Below the pieces are notes generated by a model that had not been told where the DNA came from, did no database searches, and was given only the letters and a program-made list of their open reading frames with translations. The position numbers were made by a program, and so were the translations under genes. Positions 8,963-18,578 of a DNA stretch of 64,000 nt are shown piece after piece (the stretch's first letter is position 1; every line of letters begins with the position of its first letter). The DNA comes from Knoellia sinensis KCTC 19936 (GTDB lineage Bacteria; Actinomycetota; Actinomycetes; Actinomycetales; Dermatophilaceae): assembly GCF_000768705.1 (NCBI RefSeq), contig NZ_AVPJ01000006.1, positions 1 through 64,000 of the forward strand, written 5' to 3'.

Positions 8963-9777
8963 GTCGGCGCCCCCTCGTCGCAGCAGTCGTTGCGGGCGCG
9001 GCCGCGGCCATCGCGATGTCGCAGCGGCACAGGCTCCCGGCGTCCTTCCGCAGCACGTGGGATCGCACCAACCACGCGGGGGACACGGTCACCCTTCTGG
9101 AAGGCCCCGTGTATGCCGTCGCCGCAGCTGCGGGAGCTGTGGCGGCGGGGTCTCCGTCGGCTGCCAGTCTCGTCGCCGGCCTCGGGTCGGCGGGCTTCGG
9201 TGCCGTCGACGACCTCGTGGGTGACTCCTCGAGCAAGGGGCTCAGGGGTCACCTCGGGGCACTGGCGCGCGGGCAGGTCACCACGGGTGCCGTCAAGATC
9301 GTCGGTCTCGGGGCCACCGGCCTCGCCGCCGCGGCCCTGGCCGATCGGCGGACCGATCGCGGCGTTGTGGCGACGCTCGTCGGAGGCGCCGCGATCGCAG
9401 GTGCCGCCAACATCGCCAACCTTCTCGATCTCCGCCCCGGACGGGCCCTCAAGGTGACGGCCCTCGCCGGTGCTCCGCTCGTGCTCGGTGGCGGGAGCCA
9501 CGCCACCGCCTCAGCAGCCGCGGCGGTGGGAGCTGCTGTCGGATCCCTGCCGAGCGACCTTCGTGGTGAATCCATGCTCGGAGACACGGGTGCGAACGCG
9601 GCGGGTGCGCTGGTTGGCCTGGCGCTCGTGGAGCGCACCGGTCTGGGTGGGCGGCTGGTTGCCCTTGCGGTCACCGCAGGGCTCACCGTCCTGTCCGAGA
9701 AGGTGTCCTTCAGCAAGGTCATCGAGGGCAACGACGTGCTGCGACGCCTCGACGCCTGGGGGCGTCCGCAACGATGA
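8959..9777 (+). CDS. Short MraY/WecA-like (PNPT superfamily) membrane transferase
   Basis: A 272-residue, Ala/Gly-rich polytopic membrane protein. Three motifs place it in the polyprenyl-phosphate N-acetylhexosamine-1-P transferase superfamily: GFGAVDDLVG (Asp-Asp motif), ANIANLLDLRPGRA (the Asn/Asp loop that in MraY and WecA binds Mg and nucleotide), and GDTGANAAGALVG. It is about 80-90 residues shorter than MraY or TagO, so some helices are missing or reduced. Neighbours are a MurJ-like flippase and a GT4 glycosyltransferase, all overlapping by ATGA/GTGA. It likely loads a sugar phosphate onto undecaprenyl phosphate, but activity is not certain given the short length. Confidence 0.75.
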   Translation: MSRRPLVAAVVAGAAAAIAMSQRHRLPASFRSTWDRTNHAGDTVTLLEGPVYAVAAAAGAVAAGSPSAASLVAGLGSAGFGAVDDLVGDSSSKGLRGHLGALARGQVTTGAVKIVGLGATGLAAAALADRRTDRGVVATLVGGAAIAGAANIANLLDLRPGRALKVTALAGAPLVLGGGSHATASAAAAVGAAVGSLPSDLRGESMLGDTGANAAGALVGLALVERTGLGGRLVALAVTAGLTVLSEKVSFSKVIEGNDVLRRLDAWGRPQR

Positions 9778-11402
9778 GTGCGCGCCGGGCCGCGGCCGGG
9801 ATCGCCGGCGCCGCGGGGCTCATCGCCGTCACCACCCTCTTCGCGCGCGTTGCGGGTGTGGGTCGGATTTTCGTCTTTGCCGACAGCGTGCGAGCGGGCG
9901 GTGTCGGTGAGATCTACCAGAGCGTCAACGCCCTGCCCAACGTCCTGTTCGAGGTCGCGGCCGGCGGAATCCTCGCGGCGGTCGCCGTCCCCCTCATCGC
10001 TCACTGGCTGGGCGCAGGTGATCGCGAGCGTGCCGACCGCATCGCTTCGGTCCTGCTCACCTGGGCCCTGGTGGTCCTCGTGCCTGCCGCGGTGCTCCTG
10101 TGGGGCGTCGCTCCGGCGCTGGCCGCCTTCCTCGTCGACGACTTCGACCCGCAGGCGCAGGAGGTCGGTGCGAGGTTGCTGCGGATCTTCGCGGTCCAGG
10201 TGCCCCTCTACGGCGTCGGCATCATCCTCACCGGGCTGCTCCAAGCCCACCGGCGGTTCCTCATGGCGGCACTCGCGCCATTGCTGTCCTCGGTCGTGGT
10301 GCTGGTTTCCTACCTCTGGTTCGGCGCTGTCGTCGACGGCGAGACCGCGCCGTCCCGGGTCAGCGACCATGCCCTCTCGATCCTCGGCTGGGGCACGACG
10401 CTGGGAGTCGTGGCCCTGTCACTGCCTCTCGTGGTCCCCGCTCTGCGGACCGGCTGGAGGTGGCGTCCTGCCCTACGCCTCGACCCCGAGGACGCCCGCC
10501 GCATCAGTGGTCTCGCCGGTGCCGGAATCCTCGGGCTTGTCGCCCAACAGGCTGCCGTCCTGGCGACGATGTGGCTCACGAACCACTCCGGTGATCGCGG
10601 GGCGTTCCCGGTCTACCAGTACGTCCAGGCCGTCTACGTCCTCCCGTATGCCGTCCTCGCGGTTCCCGTGGCCGTCAGCGCCTTCCCGGCCCTCGCCGCG
10701 CGCACCGGTGCCGGCGAGGATGTGGGCTCGACGCTGGCCAGGGCCGTTCGGGGGGTGCTCGTCCTCACCGGCCTCTCCGTCGGAGTCCTGCTCGCGGCTG
10801 CCCCCGCCATTGGCGCGTTCTTCCAGCTCCTCGATGCCCGTAGGGGTGATGCGGGGTCCAGTCCCGCCGCCCTCGCCGCGATGTCGGGCGCGCTCGTCAC
10901 CTATGCGCCGGGTCTTGTCGGCTTCGGCCTCACGGCGCTCCTGACCCGTGCGCTCTACGTGCGCGGCCGACCTCTCCACGCCGGTGCAGCCGTGGCCGCG
11001 GGCTGGCTCGTGGCCGTGGTGCCGGTCTTCGTCGTGGGCCCCGACCAAGGGCCAGGGGCGACCCTGCGCGCACTGGGACTTGCCTCGACTCTCGGGATGT
11101 CGCTCTCGGGGTTTGTCCTCGCCCTTCTCGTCCGGCGCGAGTGGGGGGCGACGGCGACCCGGGGGGCGGCGCGCACCGCCGGTGCCTTGGTCGTGGCGGC
11201 GGCAGCGTCGCTCACGGTCGGGGACGTGATCACGCGCGGTCGTGCCCTGGATGACTTCCCGGAGGTGCTCGCCACTGGACTCGGAGCCGGTGCGTCCGCA
11301 CTCGTGGCGGGACTCCTGGTCCTCTGGTTCGCGGACCGGGAGATGATGACTGAAGTCCTGCGCCGTGGCAGGGCCCGACGCAGGGGAGGGGATGCACCGT
11401 GA
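9774..11402 (+). CDS. MurJ/MviN-like lipid flippase
   Basis: A 542-residue polytopic protein (about 14 membrane helices) of the MurJ branch of the MOP exporter superfamily. The N-terminus AGLIAVTTLFARVAGVGRIFVF and the segment YQSVNALPNVLFEVAAGG match the family's first two helices with their conserved Arg residues. The canonical actinobacterial MurJ (MviN) usually lies near the replication origin beside trxB, so this is probably a second paralogue that flips a different lipid-linked glycan or assists lipid II export. ATG overlaps the transferase stop and the end overlaps the glycosyltransferase start. Confidence 0.85.
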   Translation: MSARRAAAGIAGAAGLIAVTTLFARVAGVGRIFVFADSVRAGGVGEIYQSVNALPNVLFEVAAGGILAAVAVPLIAHWLGAGDRERADRIASVLLTWALVVLVPAAVLLWGVAPALAAFLVDDFDPQAQEVGARLLRIFAVQVPLYGVGIILTGLLQAHRRFLMAALAPLLSSVVVLVSYLWFGAVVDGETAPSRVSDHALSILGWGTTLGVVALSLPLVVPALRTGWRWRPALRLDPEDARRISGLAGAGILGLVAQQAAVLATMWLTNHSGDRGAFPVYQYVQAVYVLPYAVLAVPVAVSAFPALAARTGAGEDVGSTLARAVRGVLVLTGLSVGVLLAAAPAIGAFFQLLDARRGDAGSSPAALAAMSGALVTYAPGLVGFGLTALLTRALYVRGRPLHAGAAVAAGWLVAVVPVFVVGPDQGPGATLRALGLASTLGMSLSGFVLALLVRREWGATATRGAARTAGALVVAAAASLTVGDVITRGRALDDFPEVLATGLGAGASALVAGLLVLWFADREMMTEVLRRGRARRRGGDAP

Positions 11403-12481
11403 GGATCGCTCTCGTCATGGGGACGAGCTCCGGCGGGACCGGCAGGCATGTGCATGACCTCGTGTCCGGGCTCGTGACGGCGGGGCACGACGTGGTGGTC
11501 CTCTCACCGGGCGGCGAGCTGGACCAGTTCGACTATGCGGGGGTCGGCGCAGCGACCGTCGAGTTGAACGTGGCGGACCGGCCCCATCCGGCCCGCGATG
11601 CCCGAGCCGTCGCGACGCTGCGAGACGTCTGTGGGGGAGCCGACATCGTCCACGCGCACGGGGCCCGGGTCGGCGCCCTCGCCGTGCTGGCCCTCGCCGG
11701 ACTCGATGTCCCTCTCGTGGTGACGATCCACAACGCCTCTCCCGGCGGCGGCCTCCTTGGACGCATCCACCGCGTGCTCGAGACCGTCGTCGCGAGGGGA
11801 GCAGACCTCGTGCTGGGTGTCTCCGCCGACGTCGTCGAGCGTCAACGGGAGTTGCGGGTCAAGCGGGCCGAACTGGCCGTGATCGCTGCTCCGCCCCCGC
11901 GAGCAGTGTCCCGCGATCGCTACGCCGTGCGCCGGGACCTTGGCATCGACGCACGCACACTGCTGCTGGTGACTGTGGCCCGGCTCGCCCCACAGAAGGA
12001 CCTCGATCTCCTCATCGACGCTCTCGCCGAGATGCTGGTGCGCCATGACATCGACGTCGTCGCCGCGGTCGCCGGCGACGGGCCGGACCGAGAGCGACTC
12101 CAGACCCGCATCGACACGCTGCAGGTGCCGGTGCGTTTGCTCGGACACCGCGGAGACGTCCCTGACCTCATTGCCGCGGCAGATGCCGTGGTGTCCACTG
12201 CCCGCTGGGAGGGGCAGCCGGTCGGCCTGCAGGAAGCCCTGCACTCAGGCGCCGCCATCGTCGCGACGGATGCTGGTGGGACGGCAGCCGTTGTCGGTGA
12301 CGCGGCGATCCTCGTCCCCGTGGGCGACGTGCCCTCCATGGCGCGGGCCTTGGCCGATGTGCTCCTCCACGGGGCCGTCCGGGACGACCTCCGGTCGCGG
12401 GCCATCGGTCGGGGAGCCGAACTCCCGACGAGCGCCGACGCGCTGGAAGCCGCGCTCACGGCATACCGTTCCGTCGTCTGA
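11399..12481 (+). CDS. GT4-family glycosyltransferase
   Basis: A 360-residue GT-B enzyme. The N-terminal Rossmann fold opens with the GTSSGGTGRHV glycine-rich loop; the C-terminal domain has the ARLAPQKDLDLLIDAL segment, the GDGPDRE motif and an acidic EX7E-like stretch around ARWEGQPVGLQEAL. No membrane helix or signal is seen, so it works at the cytoplasmic face, plausibly on the lipid-linked sugar made by the upstream transferase. GTG start overlaps the flippase stop. Acceptor and sugar are unknown. Confidence 0.85.
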   Translation: MRIALVMGTSSGGTGRHVHDLVSGLVTAGHDVVVLSPGGELDQFDYAGVGAATVELNVADRPHPARDARAVATLRDVCGGADIVHAHGARVGALAVLALAGLDVPLVVTIHNASPGGGLLGRIHRVLETVVARGADLVLGVSADVVERQRELRVKRAELAVIAAPPPRAVSRDRYAVRRDLGIDARTLLLVTVARLAPQKDLDLLIDALAEMLVRHDIDVVAAVAGDGPDRERLQTRIDTLQVPVRLLGHRGDVPDLIAAADAVVSTARWEGQPVGLQEALHSGAAIVATDAGGTAAVVGDAAILVPVGDVPSMARALADVLLHGAVRDDLRSRAIGRGAELPTSADALEAALTAYRSVV

Positions 12482-12542
12482 TCGTGACGACTTCTCCCGC
12501 GCGTCGCACAAGGCGTTGGTCGGGAGAGTCGCGTCGATGACG

Positions 12543-12548
12543 TATTGT
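12543..12548 (+). promoter_or_regulatory. Putative -10 element of pyrG (leaderless)
   Basis: TATTGT sits eight bases before GTG 12557. There is no ribosome site before that codon, so transcription probably starts at or next to the start codon, giving a leaderless mRNA. Confidence 0.45.
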
Positions 12549-12556
12549 TGAAGTCC

Positions 12557-14266
12557 GTGGTGGCTCAGACGAAACAGATCTTCGTGACCGGAGGCGTCGC
12601 CTCTTCGCTCGGCAAGGGCCTCACGGCTTCAAGCCTCGGATTCCTGCTCAGGGCACGCGGCCTTCGCGTGACGATGCAGAAGCTCGACCCCTATCTCAAC
12701 GTCGACCCCGGGACGATGAACCCGTTCCAGCACGGCGAGGTGTTCGTCACCGACGACGGCGCCGAGACCGACCTCGACGTGGGGCACTACGAGCGCTTCC
12801 TCGACCGGAACCTCGTCGGCACGGCCAACGTCACGACCGGGCAGGTCTACAACAAGGTCATCGCCAAGGAGCGCCGCGGCGAGTACCTCGGTGACACGGT
12901 GCAGGTCATCCCGCACATCACCAACGAGATCCAGGAGCGCATGCGCGCCCAGGCCGCGGGTGCACCCGGCGTGGACGACTCCGAGGCCCCCGACGTCATC
13001 ATCACCGAGATCGGTGGCACCGTCGGCGACATCGAGAGCCTGCCGTTCCTCGAAGCCGCCCGTCAGGTGCGTCACAGCCTGGGGCGCGACAACGTCTTCT
13101 TCCTCCACGTCTCGCTCGTGCCGTACCTCGCACCAAGCGGCGAACTCAAGACGAAGCCGACCCAGCACTCGGTCGCGGCCCTGCGCCAGGTCGGTATCCA
13201 GCCTGATGCCCTTGTCCTGAGGGCGGATCGGGAGATTCCCGAGTCGATCAAGCGCAAGATCTCGCTCATGTGCGACGTCGACACCGAGGGGGTCGCGGCA
13301 GCCGTCGACGCGCCGAGCATCTATGACATCCCCAAGGTGCTGCACCGCGAGGGCCTCGACGCCTACGTCATCCGTCGCCTGTCGCTCATCTTCCGCGACG
13401 TCGACTGGACCGACTGGGACAAACTCCTCGGCCGGGTGCACAACCCGGAGCACGAGGTCGAGGTCGCCCTCGTCGGCAAATACATCGATCTCCCTGATGC
13501 CTACCTGTCCGTCACCGAGGCGCTGCGCGCCGGAGGCTTCCACCACGACGCCAGGGTCAAGATCCGCTGGGTCGCGAGCGACGAGTGCCAGACGCCGGCG
13601 GGGGCGCAGAAGTCTCTCGGCGGCGTGGATGCGGTGCTCGTGCCGGGCGGCTTCGGGGTGCGTGGCATCGAGGGCAAGCTCGGAGCGCTGACTTGGGCGC
13701 GCGAGCATCGCGTGCCGACCCTCGGGATTTGCCTCGGCCTGCAGTGCATGGTCATCGAGTACGCCCGCAACAAGGCGGGCATCGAGGGCGCCAGCTCGAC
13801 CGAGTTCGACCCCGGCACACCGGCGCCGGTCATCGCGACCATCGAGGAGCAGAAGCAGTTCGTCGACGGAGCGGGTGACCTCGGCGGCACGATGCGTCTC
13901 GGCTCTCAGCGCGCCGACCTCGTGCCGGGCTCCCTCGCCAGTGAGGTCTACGGCGCGACGAGTGCTGACGAGCGGCACCGTCACCGCTACGAGGTCAACG
14001 ACTCCTACCGCCCTCAGCTCGAGGCCGCGGGCCTGCGGATCTCGGGAACTCACCCCGAGCTCGGACTCGTCGAGTTCGTCGAGCTCGACCGCGAGGAGCA
14101 CCCCTACTACGTCTCGACCCAGGCACACCCCGAGTTCAAGTCGCGCCCGACGCGGGCTCACCCGTTGTTTGCCGGGCTCATCGGGGCGGCCATCGAGGAG
14201 CAGCGCGCCGCGCGGCTCGTCGAGGTGGAGCGTCCCAAGGTGGCAGCCGACGCCGAGGTCCTGTGA
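12557..14266 (+). CDS. pyrG: CTP synthase
   Basis: A 569-residue CTP synthase that aminates UTP to CTP using glutamine. The synthetase domain begins [21 protein letters not shown] and contains the GGTVGDIES motif; the class I glutaminase domain has the nucleophile Cys in GICLGLQCM and a terminal His/Glu pair in [12 protein letters not shown]. The start is GTG 12557 or the adjacent 12560; a TTG at 12545 lies inside the -10-like element. It overlaps the Nudix gene by GTGA, as in the Rv1699-Rv1700 pair. Confidence 0.96.
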   Translation: MVAQTKQIFVTGGVASSLGKGLTASSLGFLLRARGLRVTMQKLDPYLNVDPGTMNPFQHGEVFVTDDGAETDLDVGHYERFLDRNLVGTANVTTGQVYNKVIAKERRGEYLGDTVQVIPHITNEIQERMRAQAAGAPGVDDSEAPDVIITEIGGTVGDIESLPFLEAARQVRHSLGRDNVFFLHVSLVPYLAPSGELKTKPTQHSVAALRQVGIQPDALVLRADREIPESIKRKISLMCDVDTEGVAAAVDAPSIYDIPKVLHREGLDAYVIRRLSLIFRDVDWTDWDKLLGRVHNPEHEVEVALVGKYIDLPDAYLSVTEALRAGGFHHDARVKIRWVASDECQTPAGAQKSLGGVDAVLVPGGFGVRGIEGKLGALTWAREHRVPTLGICLGLQCMVIEYARNKAGIEGASSTEFDPGTPAPVIATIEEQKQFVDGAGDLGGTMRLGSQRADLVPGSLASEVYGATSADERHRHRYEVNDSYRPQLEAAGLRISGTHPELGLVEFVELDREEHPYYVSTQAHPEFKSRPTRAHPLFAGLIGAAIEEQRAARLVEVERPKVAADAEVL

Positions 14267-14913
14267 GCGTCGAGCCACTGGCGGATCGGGTCGACCCCCA
14301 GCCGGTGACCCGATCTGACGTCCTGCTGCACGGGCGCGTCTGGGACGTGGTGCGTGACGAAGTGGATCTCGGCGATGCGGGCAGGCACGTACGCGAGTAC
14401 GTCCGACACCCTGGTGCAGTCGCGGTTCTCGTCCTGGACGAGCAAGGCCGCACCTGTCTGATCCAGCAGTACCGCCATCCCATCCGCACCCGCGACTGGG
14501 AGATCCCTGCTGGGCTGCTCGATGTCCCCGGGGAGCCTGCCTGGGAGGCAGCGGCCCGCGAGCTCTTGGAGGAAGCGGACCTGCTCGTGGGAAGACTCGA
14601 CGTCCTCGTCGACCTGCGCCCGTCCCCGGGGGGCCTCGACGAAGCGATCCGGGTCTTTCTCGCGCGTGGATGCACCCCGGTTCCCGAAGCGGATCGGCAT
14701 GCTCGAGAGGCCGAAGAACACGGTATGCCGCGTGTCTGGGTTCCGTTGGACGACGTGGTCGAGGCCGCACTCGAGGGGCGACTTCAGAACGGCATCCTCG
14801 TCGCGGCCGTGCTTGCGGCTCAGGTCGCCCGCCTGCGCGACTGGGACACGCTCCGTCCGCACGACGCAGCGTGGCCTCAGCGGCCCGACGCACCGGAGGG
14901 AGACGCATCGTGA
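14263..14913 (+). CDS. Nudix hydrolase, ADP-ribose pyrophosphatase type
   Basis: A 216-residue Nudix enzyme. The Nudix box is [25 protein letters not shown], with the REL-EE metal-binding core. The upstream IQQYRHP segment and the downstream proline-rich PSPGGLDE are typical of ADP-ribose pyrophosphatases, including M. tuberculosis Rv1700. It would hydrolyse ADP-ribose or a related nucleotide sugar to AMP and a sugar phosphate. Coupled to pyrG by GTGA. Confidence 0.9.
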   Translation: MSVEPLADRVDPQPVTRSDVLLHGRVWDVVRDEVDLGDAGRHVREYVRHPGAVAVLVLDEQGRTCLIQQYRHPIRTRDWEIPAGLLDVPGEPAWEAAARELLEEADLLVGRLDVLVDLRPSPGGLDEAIRVFLARGCTPVPEADRHAREAEEHGMPRVWVPLDDVVEAALEGRLQNGILVAAVLAAQVARLRDWDTLRPHDAAWPQRPDAPEGDAS

Positions 14914-15324
14914 GTGCCGCGTCGGCGGAGCGCACGTGTCCGTGTGGTGGGAGGCCCGAGGGCGCGACCCTGGCTGCCTGCTGTGGCCCGTACCTCGCGG
15001 GGGAGGCGTGGCCCCCGGAACCGGAAGCGGTCATGCGATCGCGCTACACGGCGTACGCGACGGGTGACGCAGACCATGTCTTCCGCACTTGGCATCCGGC
15101 CACCCGGCCCAGCGAGGTCGACCTCGACCCAGCGATTCGCTGGACCGGCCTCGACGTGCTGTCCGCGTCCGGCGATGACACTGAGGGCACCGTCGAGTTC
15201 GCGGCGCACTGGCTCTCGGGTGACGGTGCGGCACGACAGCGGGGGGGTGATGCGTGAACGCAGTCGGTTCACCCGCCGCGCGGGACGCTGGTTCTACATG
15301 GACGGCGTGGTCGAGTCGGGCTGA
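14910..15324 (+). pseudogene. YchJ-family (UPF0225) protein, frameshifted at a G7 run
   Basis: The GTG at 14910 overlaps the Nudix stop. The first frame encodes the YchJ signature: CPCGGRP...CCGPYLAGE (SEC-C-like zinc ligands), the conserved VMRSRYTAY and the RTWHPATRP segment, then GTVEFAAHW. It ends early at 15255-15257. The conserved C-terminus (RERSRFTRRAGRWFYMDG) continues one frame over to a stop at 15322-15324. The switch point is the run of seven G at 15241-15247; removing one G restores a 137-residue intact product. The break is therefore a one-base insertion in a homopolymer: a sequencing error, a recent inactivation or slippage-based variation. Function of the family is unknown. 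Confidence 0.8.
15241..15247 (+). repeat. Poly-G run (G7) at the ychJ frameshift
   Basis: Seven consecutive G at the exact point where the ychJ reading frame changes. With six G the whole gene is open. It is a candidate slippage site or base-call error. Confidence 0.85.
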
Positions 15325-15466
15325 CGCTGGCTCGCGATTGGCCCGTGTCTGTTCCGCACGTGCGGCGTGACGTTGGGTATTTTCGAGAGGCCCCCACATG
15401 ACGATTCGGGGGTGCCCCATGGCCGAGTGGCCGCGGGGCCGGATCGAATCGGAAGGACCAGCCCCC

Positions 15467-15922
15467 ATGGGTTTCCTGGACGACCTCAAGAAGGGTCTCG
15501 GCTTCGACGACGACAACGACGCCGTCAACGAGGCACAGAAGCAGGCCGACGACGCCAAGAAGAAGGCTGACGAGGCAGCAGAGAAGGCCCGCAAGGAGAG
15601 CGGCGACAAGGCCGCCGAGGCCAAGAAGAAGGCGGACGAGGCCGCGGCAGAGGCCGCCAAGCGCAAGGCTGAGTACGAGCAGGCCGCCAAGGAGGCTGGC
15701 GAGCGCGCCGGCACCCCGGCTCCTGCTCCGGCTCCGAAGAAGGCCCCGGCGCCAGCGCCCGCGCCGAAGAAGGCCGCCCGTGTCCACACGGTCAAGAAGG
15801 GCGACACGCTCTCCGAGATCGGCGAGAAGTACGGCGTGAGCTGGAAGAAGATCGCCAAGGCGAACAACATCGAGAACCCGGACCTGATCTTCCCGGGCCA
15901 GAAGTTCAACATCCCCGACTGA
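15467..15922 (+). CDS. Coiled-coil protein with C-terminal LysM domain
   Basis: A 151-residue protein. Residues 1-80 are a Lys/Glu/Ala/Asp-rich helix (likely coiled coil), then an Ala/Pro/Lys linker, then one LysM domain ([21 protein letters not shown] to [10 protein letters not shown]). LysM binds GlcNAc-containing glycans such as peptidoglycan. There is no signal peptide or membrane helix, so it is either cytoplasmic like the Kbp/YgaU LysM proteins or exported by an unseen route. Start is the ATG nine bases after GGAAGGA; earlier in-frame codons give an unlikely N-terminus. A strong terminator follows. Confidence 0.75.
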   Translation: MGFLDDLKKGLGFDDDNDAVNEAQKQADDAKKKADEAAEKARKESGDKAAEAKKKADEAAAEAAKRKAEYEQAAKEAGERAGTPAPAPAPKKAPAPAPAPKKAARVHTVKKGDTLSEIGEKYGVSWKKIAKANNIENPDLIFPGQKFNIPD

Positions 15923-15952
15923 TCGGGGTCCGGCCTCGTGCCGGCAGTGACC

Positions 15953-15988
15953 GAGGGCCGTGTCCACAGCGTCGTGGGTGCGGCCCTC
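15953..15988 (+). terminator. 15-bp stem-loop terminator
   Basis: GAGGGCCGTGTCCAC pairs with GTGGGTGCGGCCCTC (12 Watson-Crick pairs plus three G-U) around a six-base loop. It lies 30 bases after the LysM gene and before the aspS promoter. The T-tract is weak (CTGTCGT), as is usual in high-GC actinobacteria. Confidence 0.8.
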
Positions 15989-16046
15989 TGTCGTGCCCCA
16001 CGAATCAGTGGAGGATTGCGGTTCGTGCCGATGGCCCGCCACTCCG

Positions 16047-16052
16047 TAGGAT
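16047..16052 (+). promoter_or_regulatory. Putative -10 element of aspS
   Basis: TAGGAT matches TANNNT and lies about 37 bases before the aspS start, just after the upstream terminator. No good -35 is visible. Confidence 0.4.
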
Positions 16053-16089
16053 GAGCCGCGTTCATCCACACCCTCGAGAAGGATCTCCC

Positions 16090-17919
16090 GTGCTCCGCAC
16101 CCATGAGGCCGGCACCCTGCGCGCCGACCACACCAGTTCGACCGTCACGCTCACCGGCTGGGTCGGTAAGCGTCGCGATCATGGGGGAGTCGCCTTCATC
16201 GATCTGCGGGATGCCAGCGGGGTCGTCCAGGTCGTCGCACGTGACGAGGTGTTGACCGGCGCGGCTCACGACCTGCGGGCCGAGTTCTGCATCAAGGTGA
16301 CCGGCGAGGTCGTCGCCCGCACCGAGGCCAACGTCAACCCCGAACTCCCGACCGGTGAGGTGGAGGTGGTCGCCTCGGCGATCGAGGTGCTCGCGCCGAG
16401 CGCGCCGCTGCCCTTCCAGATCGACGAGCGCGTGACGGTCGGCGAGGAGGCGCGTCTCAAGCACCGCTACCTCGACCTGCGCCGTCCGGGGGCATCGTCG
16501 GCCGGCGCCGCGCTGCGCCTGCGGTCCAAGGTCAACGCCGCCGCCCGCTCGGTCCTCGGTGAGCGCGACTTCGTCGAGATCGAAACCCCGACCCTGACGC
16601 GTTCCACCCCGGAAGGTGCCCGCGACTTCCTCGTGCCTGCGCGTCTCGCACCCGGCTCGTGGTACGCCCTGCCGCAGAGCCCGCAGCTGTTCAAGCAACT
16701 CCTCATGGTCTCTGGCATGGAGCGCTACTACCAGATCGCCCGCTGCTACCGCGACGAGGACTTCCGCGCCGACCGCCAGCCCGAGTTCACCCAGCTCGAC
16801 ATCGAGATGTCGTTCGTCGAGCAGGCCGACGTCCTCGAGCTCGGAGAGGCCATCGTCAAGGCTGTGTGGAAGCTCATCGATGTCGACCTCGACACGCCGT
16901 TCGAGCAGATGACCTACGCGGACGCCATGAAGCGCTTCGGCTCGGACAAGCCCGACCTGCGCTTCGGCAACGAGCTCGTCGAGTGCACCGACTACTTCAA
17001 GGACACGCCGTTCCGGGTGTTCCAGGCCGACTACGTCGGCGCCGTGGTCATGCCCGGCGGTGCAAGCCAGCCGCGCAAGCAGCTCGACGCCTGGCAGGAC
17101 TGGGCCAAGAGCCGCGGTGCCAAGGGCCTCGCCTACGTCCTCGTTCAAGAGGACGGCGAACTCGGTGGCCCGGTGGCCAAGAACCTGTCGGACGACGAGA
17201 AGGCCGGCCTCGCGGCTCACGTCGGCGCCAAGCCCGGGGACTGCGTGTTCTTCGCTGCCGGCCCGACCAAGTCGTCGCGTGCCCTCCTCGGCGCCGCGCG
17301 ACTTGAGATCGGCAAGCGATGCGACCTCATCGACGAAAGTGCCTGGAGCTTCCTCTGGGTGCTCGACGCTCCGCTCTTCGAGCCGGCGTCGGAGGCCGTT
17401 GCAGCCGGTGACGTCGCGGTGGGTGGGGGAGCGTGGACCGCTGTGCACCACGCCTTCACCTCGCCCAAGGCAGAGTTCCTCGACACCTTCGACACCGACC
17501 CCGGCCCGGCCCTCGCCTACGCCTACGACATGGTGTGCAACGGCAACGAGATCGGCGGTGGCTCGATCCGAATCCACCGTCGGGACGTTCAGGAGCGGGT
17601 CTTCAAGGTCATGGGGCTCTCCGAGGAGGAGGCGCAGGAGAAGTTCGGCTTCCTCCTTGAGGCCTTCCAGTTCGGTGCGCCGCCGCACGGTGGCATCGCG
17701 TTCGGCTGGGACCGCATCGTCTCGCTCCTGGCCGGCACCGAGTCCATCCGCGACGTCATCGCCTTCCCCAAGTCGGGCGGCGGCTACGACCCGCTGACGG
17801 CCGCACCTGCCCCGATCACGCCGGAGCAGCGCAAGGAGGCGGGTGTCGACGCCAAGCCCGAGCCCAAGGGCGCGGCTCAGGGTGACGGTCAGGGCGAGCC
17901 GACGGCGGCGTCCGCCTGA
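16090..17919 (+). CDS. aspS: Aspartyl-tRNA synthetase
   Basis: A 609-residue bacterial-type class II AspRS. It has an OB-fold anticodon-binding domain (about 1-105, [20 protein letters not shown]), class II motif 1 and 2 ([26 protein letters not shown]), a GAD insertion domain (about 285-410) and motif 3 ([15 protein letters not shown]). GTG 16090 follows GAAGGA; an ATG at 16051 lies inside the promoter. Whether it also charges tRNA-Asn cannot be decided here. The tail after residue 570 is low complexity. Confidence 0.96.
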   Translation: MLRTHEAGTLRADHTSSTVTLTGWVGKRRDHGGVAFIDLRDASGVVQVVARDEVLTGAAHDLRAEFCIKVTGEVVARTEANVNPELPTGEVEVVASAIEVLAPSAPLPFQIDERVTVGEEARLKHRYLDLRRPGASSAGAALRLRSKVNAAARSVLGERDFVEIETPTLTRSTPEGARDFLVPARLAPGSWYALPQSPQLFKQLLMVSGMERYYQIARCYRDEDFRADRQPEFTQLDIEMSFVEQADVLELGEAIVKAVWKLIDVDLDTPFEQMTYADAMKRFGSDKPDLRFGNELVECTDYFKDTPFRVFQADYVGAVVMPGGASQPRKQLDAWQDWAKSRGAKGLAYVLVQEDGELGGPVAKNLSDDEKAGLAAHVGAKPGDCVFFAAGPTKSSRALLGAARLEIGKRCDLIDESAWSFLWVLDAPLFEPASEAVAAGDVAVGGGAWTAVHHAFTSPKAEFLDTFDTDPGPALAYAYDMVCNGNEIGGGSIRIHRRDVQERVFKVMGLSEEEAQEKFGFLLEAFQFGAPPHGGIAFGWDRIVSLLAGTESIRDVIAFPKSGGGYDPLTAAPAPITPEQRKEAGVDAKPEPKGAAQGDGQGEPTAASA

Positions 17920-18578
17920 TGTCGAGTGCGGCCGATGCCCTGATGCAGGATGCCCGGCCGCTCGATCCAGCACGGCCCGTCCGCGTCCTCCTCTGGGACG
18001 CGGACGGGGTGCTGCAGCACCCGCAGCATGATTGGGATGCCGGCATCCTGGACCACTGGGGCGGTCCCGGCTTTGCCGAGGCGCTGTTCGCCGCCGAGGT
18101 TCCGGCACTCCGCGGTGAGGTGACCTTCAGAGAGTGCCTGGCAGACCTCTTGGATCAATGGCCTCTGGCCACCGCGGGGGTCGATGACCTGCTCGGTCTC
18201 TGGGAACGGGTCGACAGAGACGACGAAGCGATCCGTCTGGTGCGTGACGTGGCTGCCAGCGGGGTGACGTGTGTCCTCGCGACGAACCAGCAGGACCACC
18301 GCAAAGAGTTCCTGCGGCGGCACTTCGGCTACGACGAGGTGTTCGCCCGCTCATTCTATTCGTGCGACCTCGGCGCGATGAAGCCGGAAGCGGCCTACTT
18401 CGAGCGGGTGCTGGAGGCCCTGGGCGTCTCCGCGGAGGAGGTCGGCGGCGTGGGTTTCGTCGATGACAGCCGCGCCAACGTCGACACGGCGCTCGGACTG
18501 GGGATCCGTGCAGTGCACCACGACCCCACCTCCGGCGTTGTCGGGCTCCGAAGCCTGCTTGGGTGGACTCATGAGTGA
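17919..18578 (+). CDS. HAD-superfamily (subfamily IA) phosphatase
   Basis: A 219-residue HAD hydrolase. Motif I is WDADGVLQHP, motif II is VLATNQQDH, the motif III lysine is in GAMKPEAAYF and motif IV is GFVDDSRANVDTA. This fits the epoxide-hydrolase-N/YihX-like IA phosphatases that act on sugar phosphates or other small phosphomonoesters; the substrate is not deducible. The ATG shares bases with the aspS stop (TGATG), and its end overlaps the next gene, so the three are probably cotranscribed. Confidence 0.85.
   Translation: MSSAADALMQDARPLDPARPVRVLLWDADGVLQHPQHDWDAGILDHWGGPGFAEALFAAEVPALRGEVTFRECLADLLDQWPLATAGVDDLLGLWERVDRDDEAIRLVRDVAASGVTCVLATNQQDHRKEFLRRHFGYDEVFARSFYSCDLGAMKPEAAYFERVLEALGVSAEEVGGVGFVDDSRANVDTALGLGIRAVHHDPTSGVVGLRSLLGWTHE

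Noticed and set aside
15376-15425. C5/G5 complementarity in the leader of the LysM gene as a regulatory hairpin.
   Set aside because: Only a five-base stem with mismatched flanks; expected by chance in such GC-rich DNA.
12629-18108. Very long minus-strand open frames (about 800 and 1025 codons) opposite pyrG-ychJ and ychJ-aspS.
   Set aside because: They are antisense to clear conserved genes, have Arg/Gly/His/Asp-rich compositions without domains, and arise from the high GC of third codon positions.
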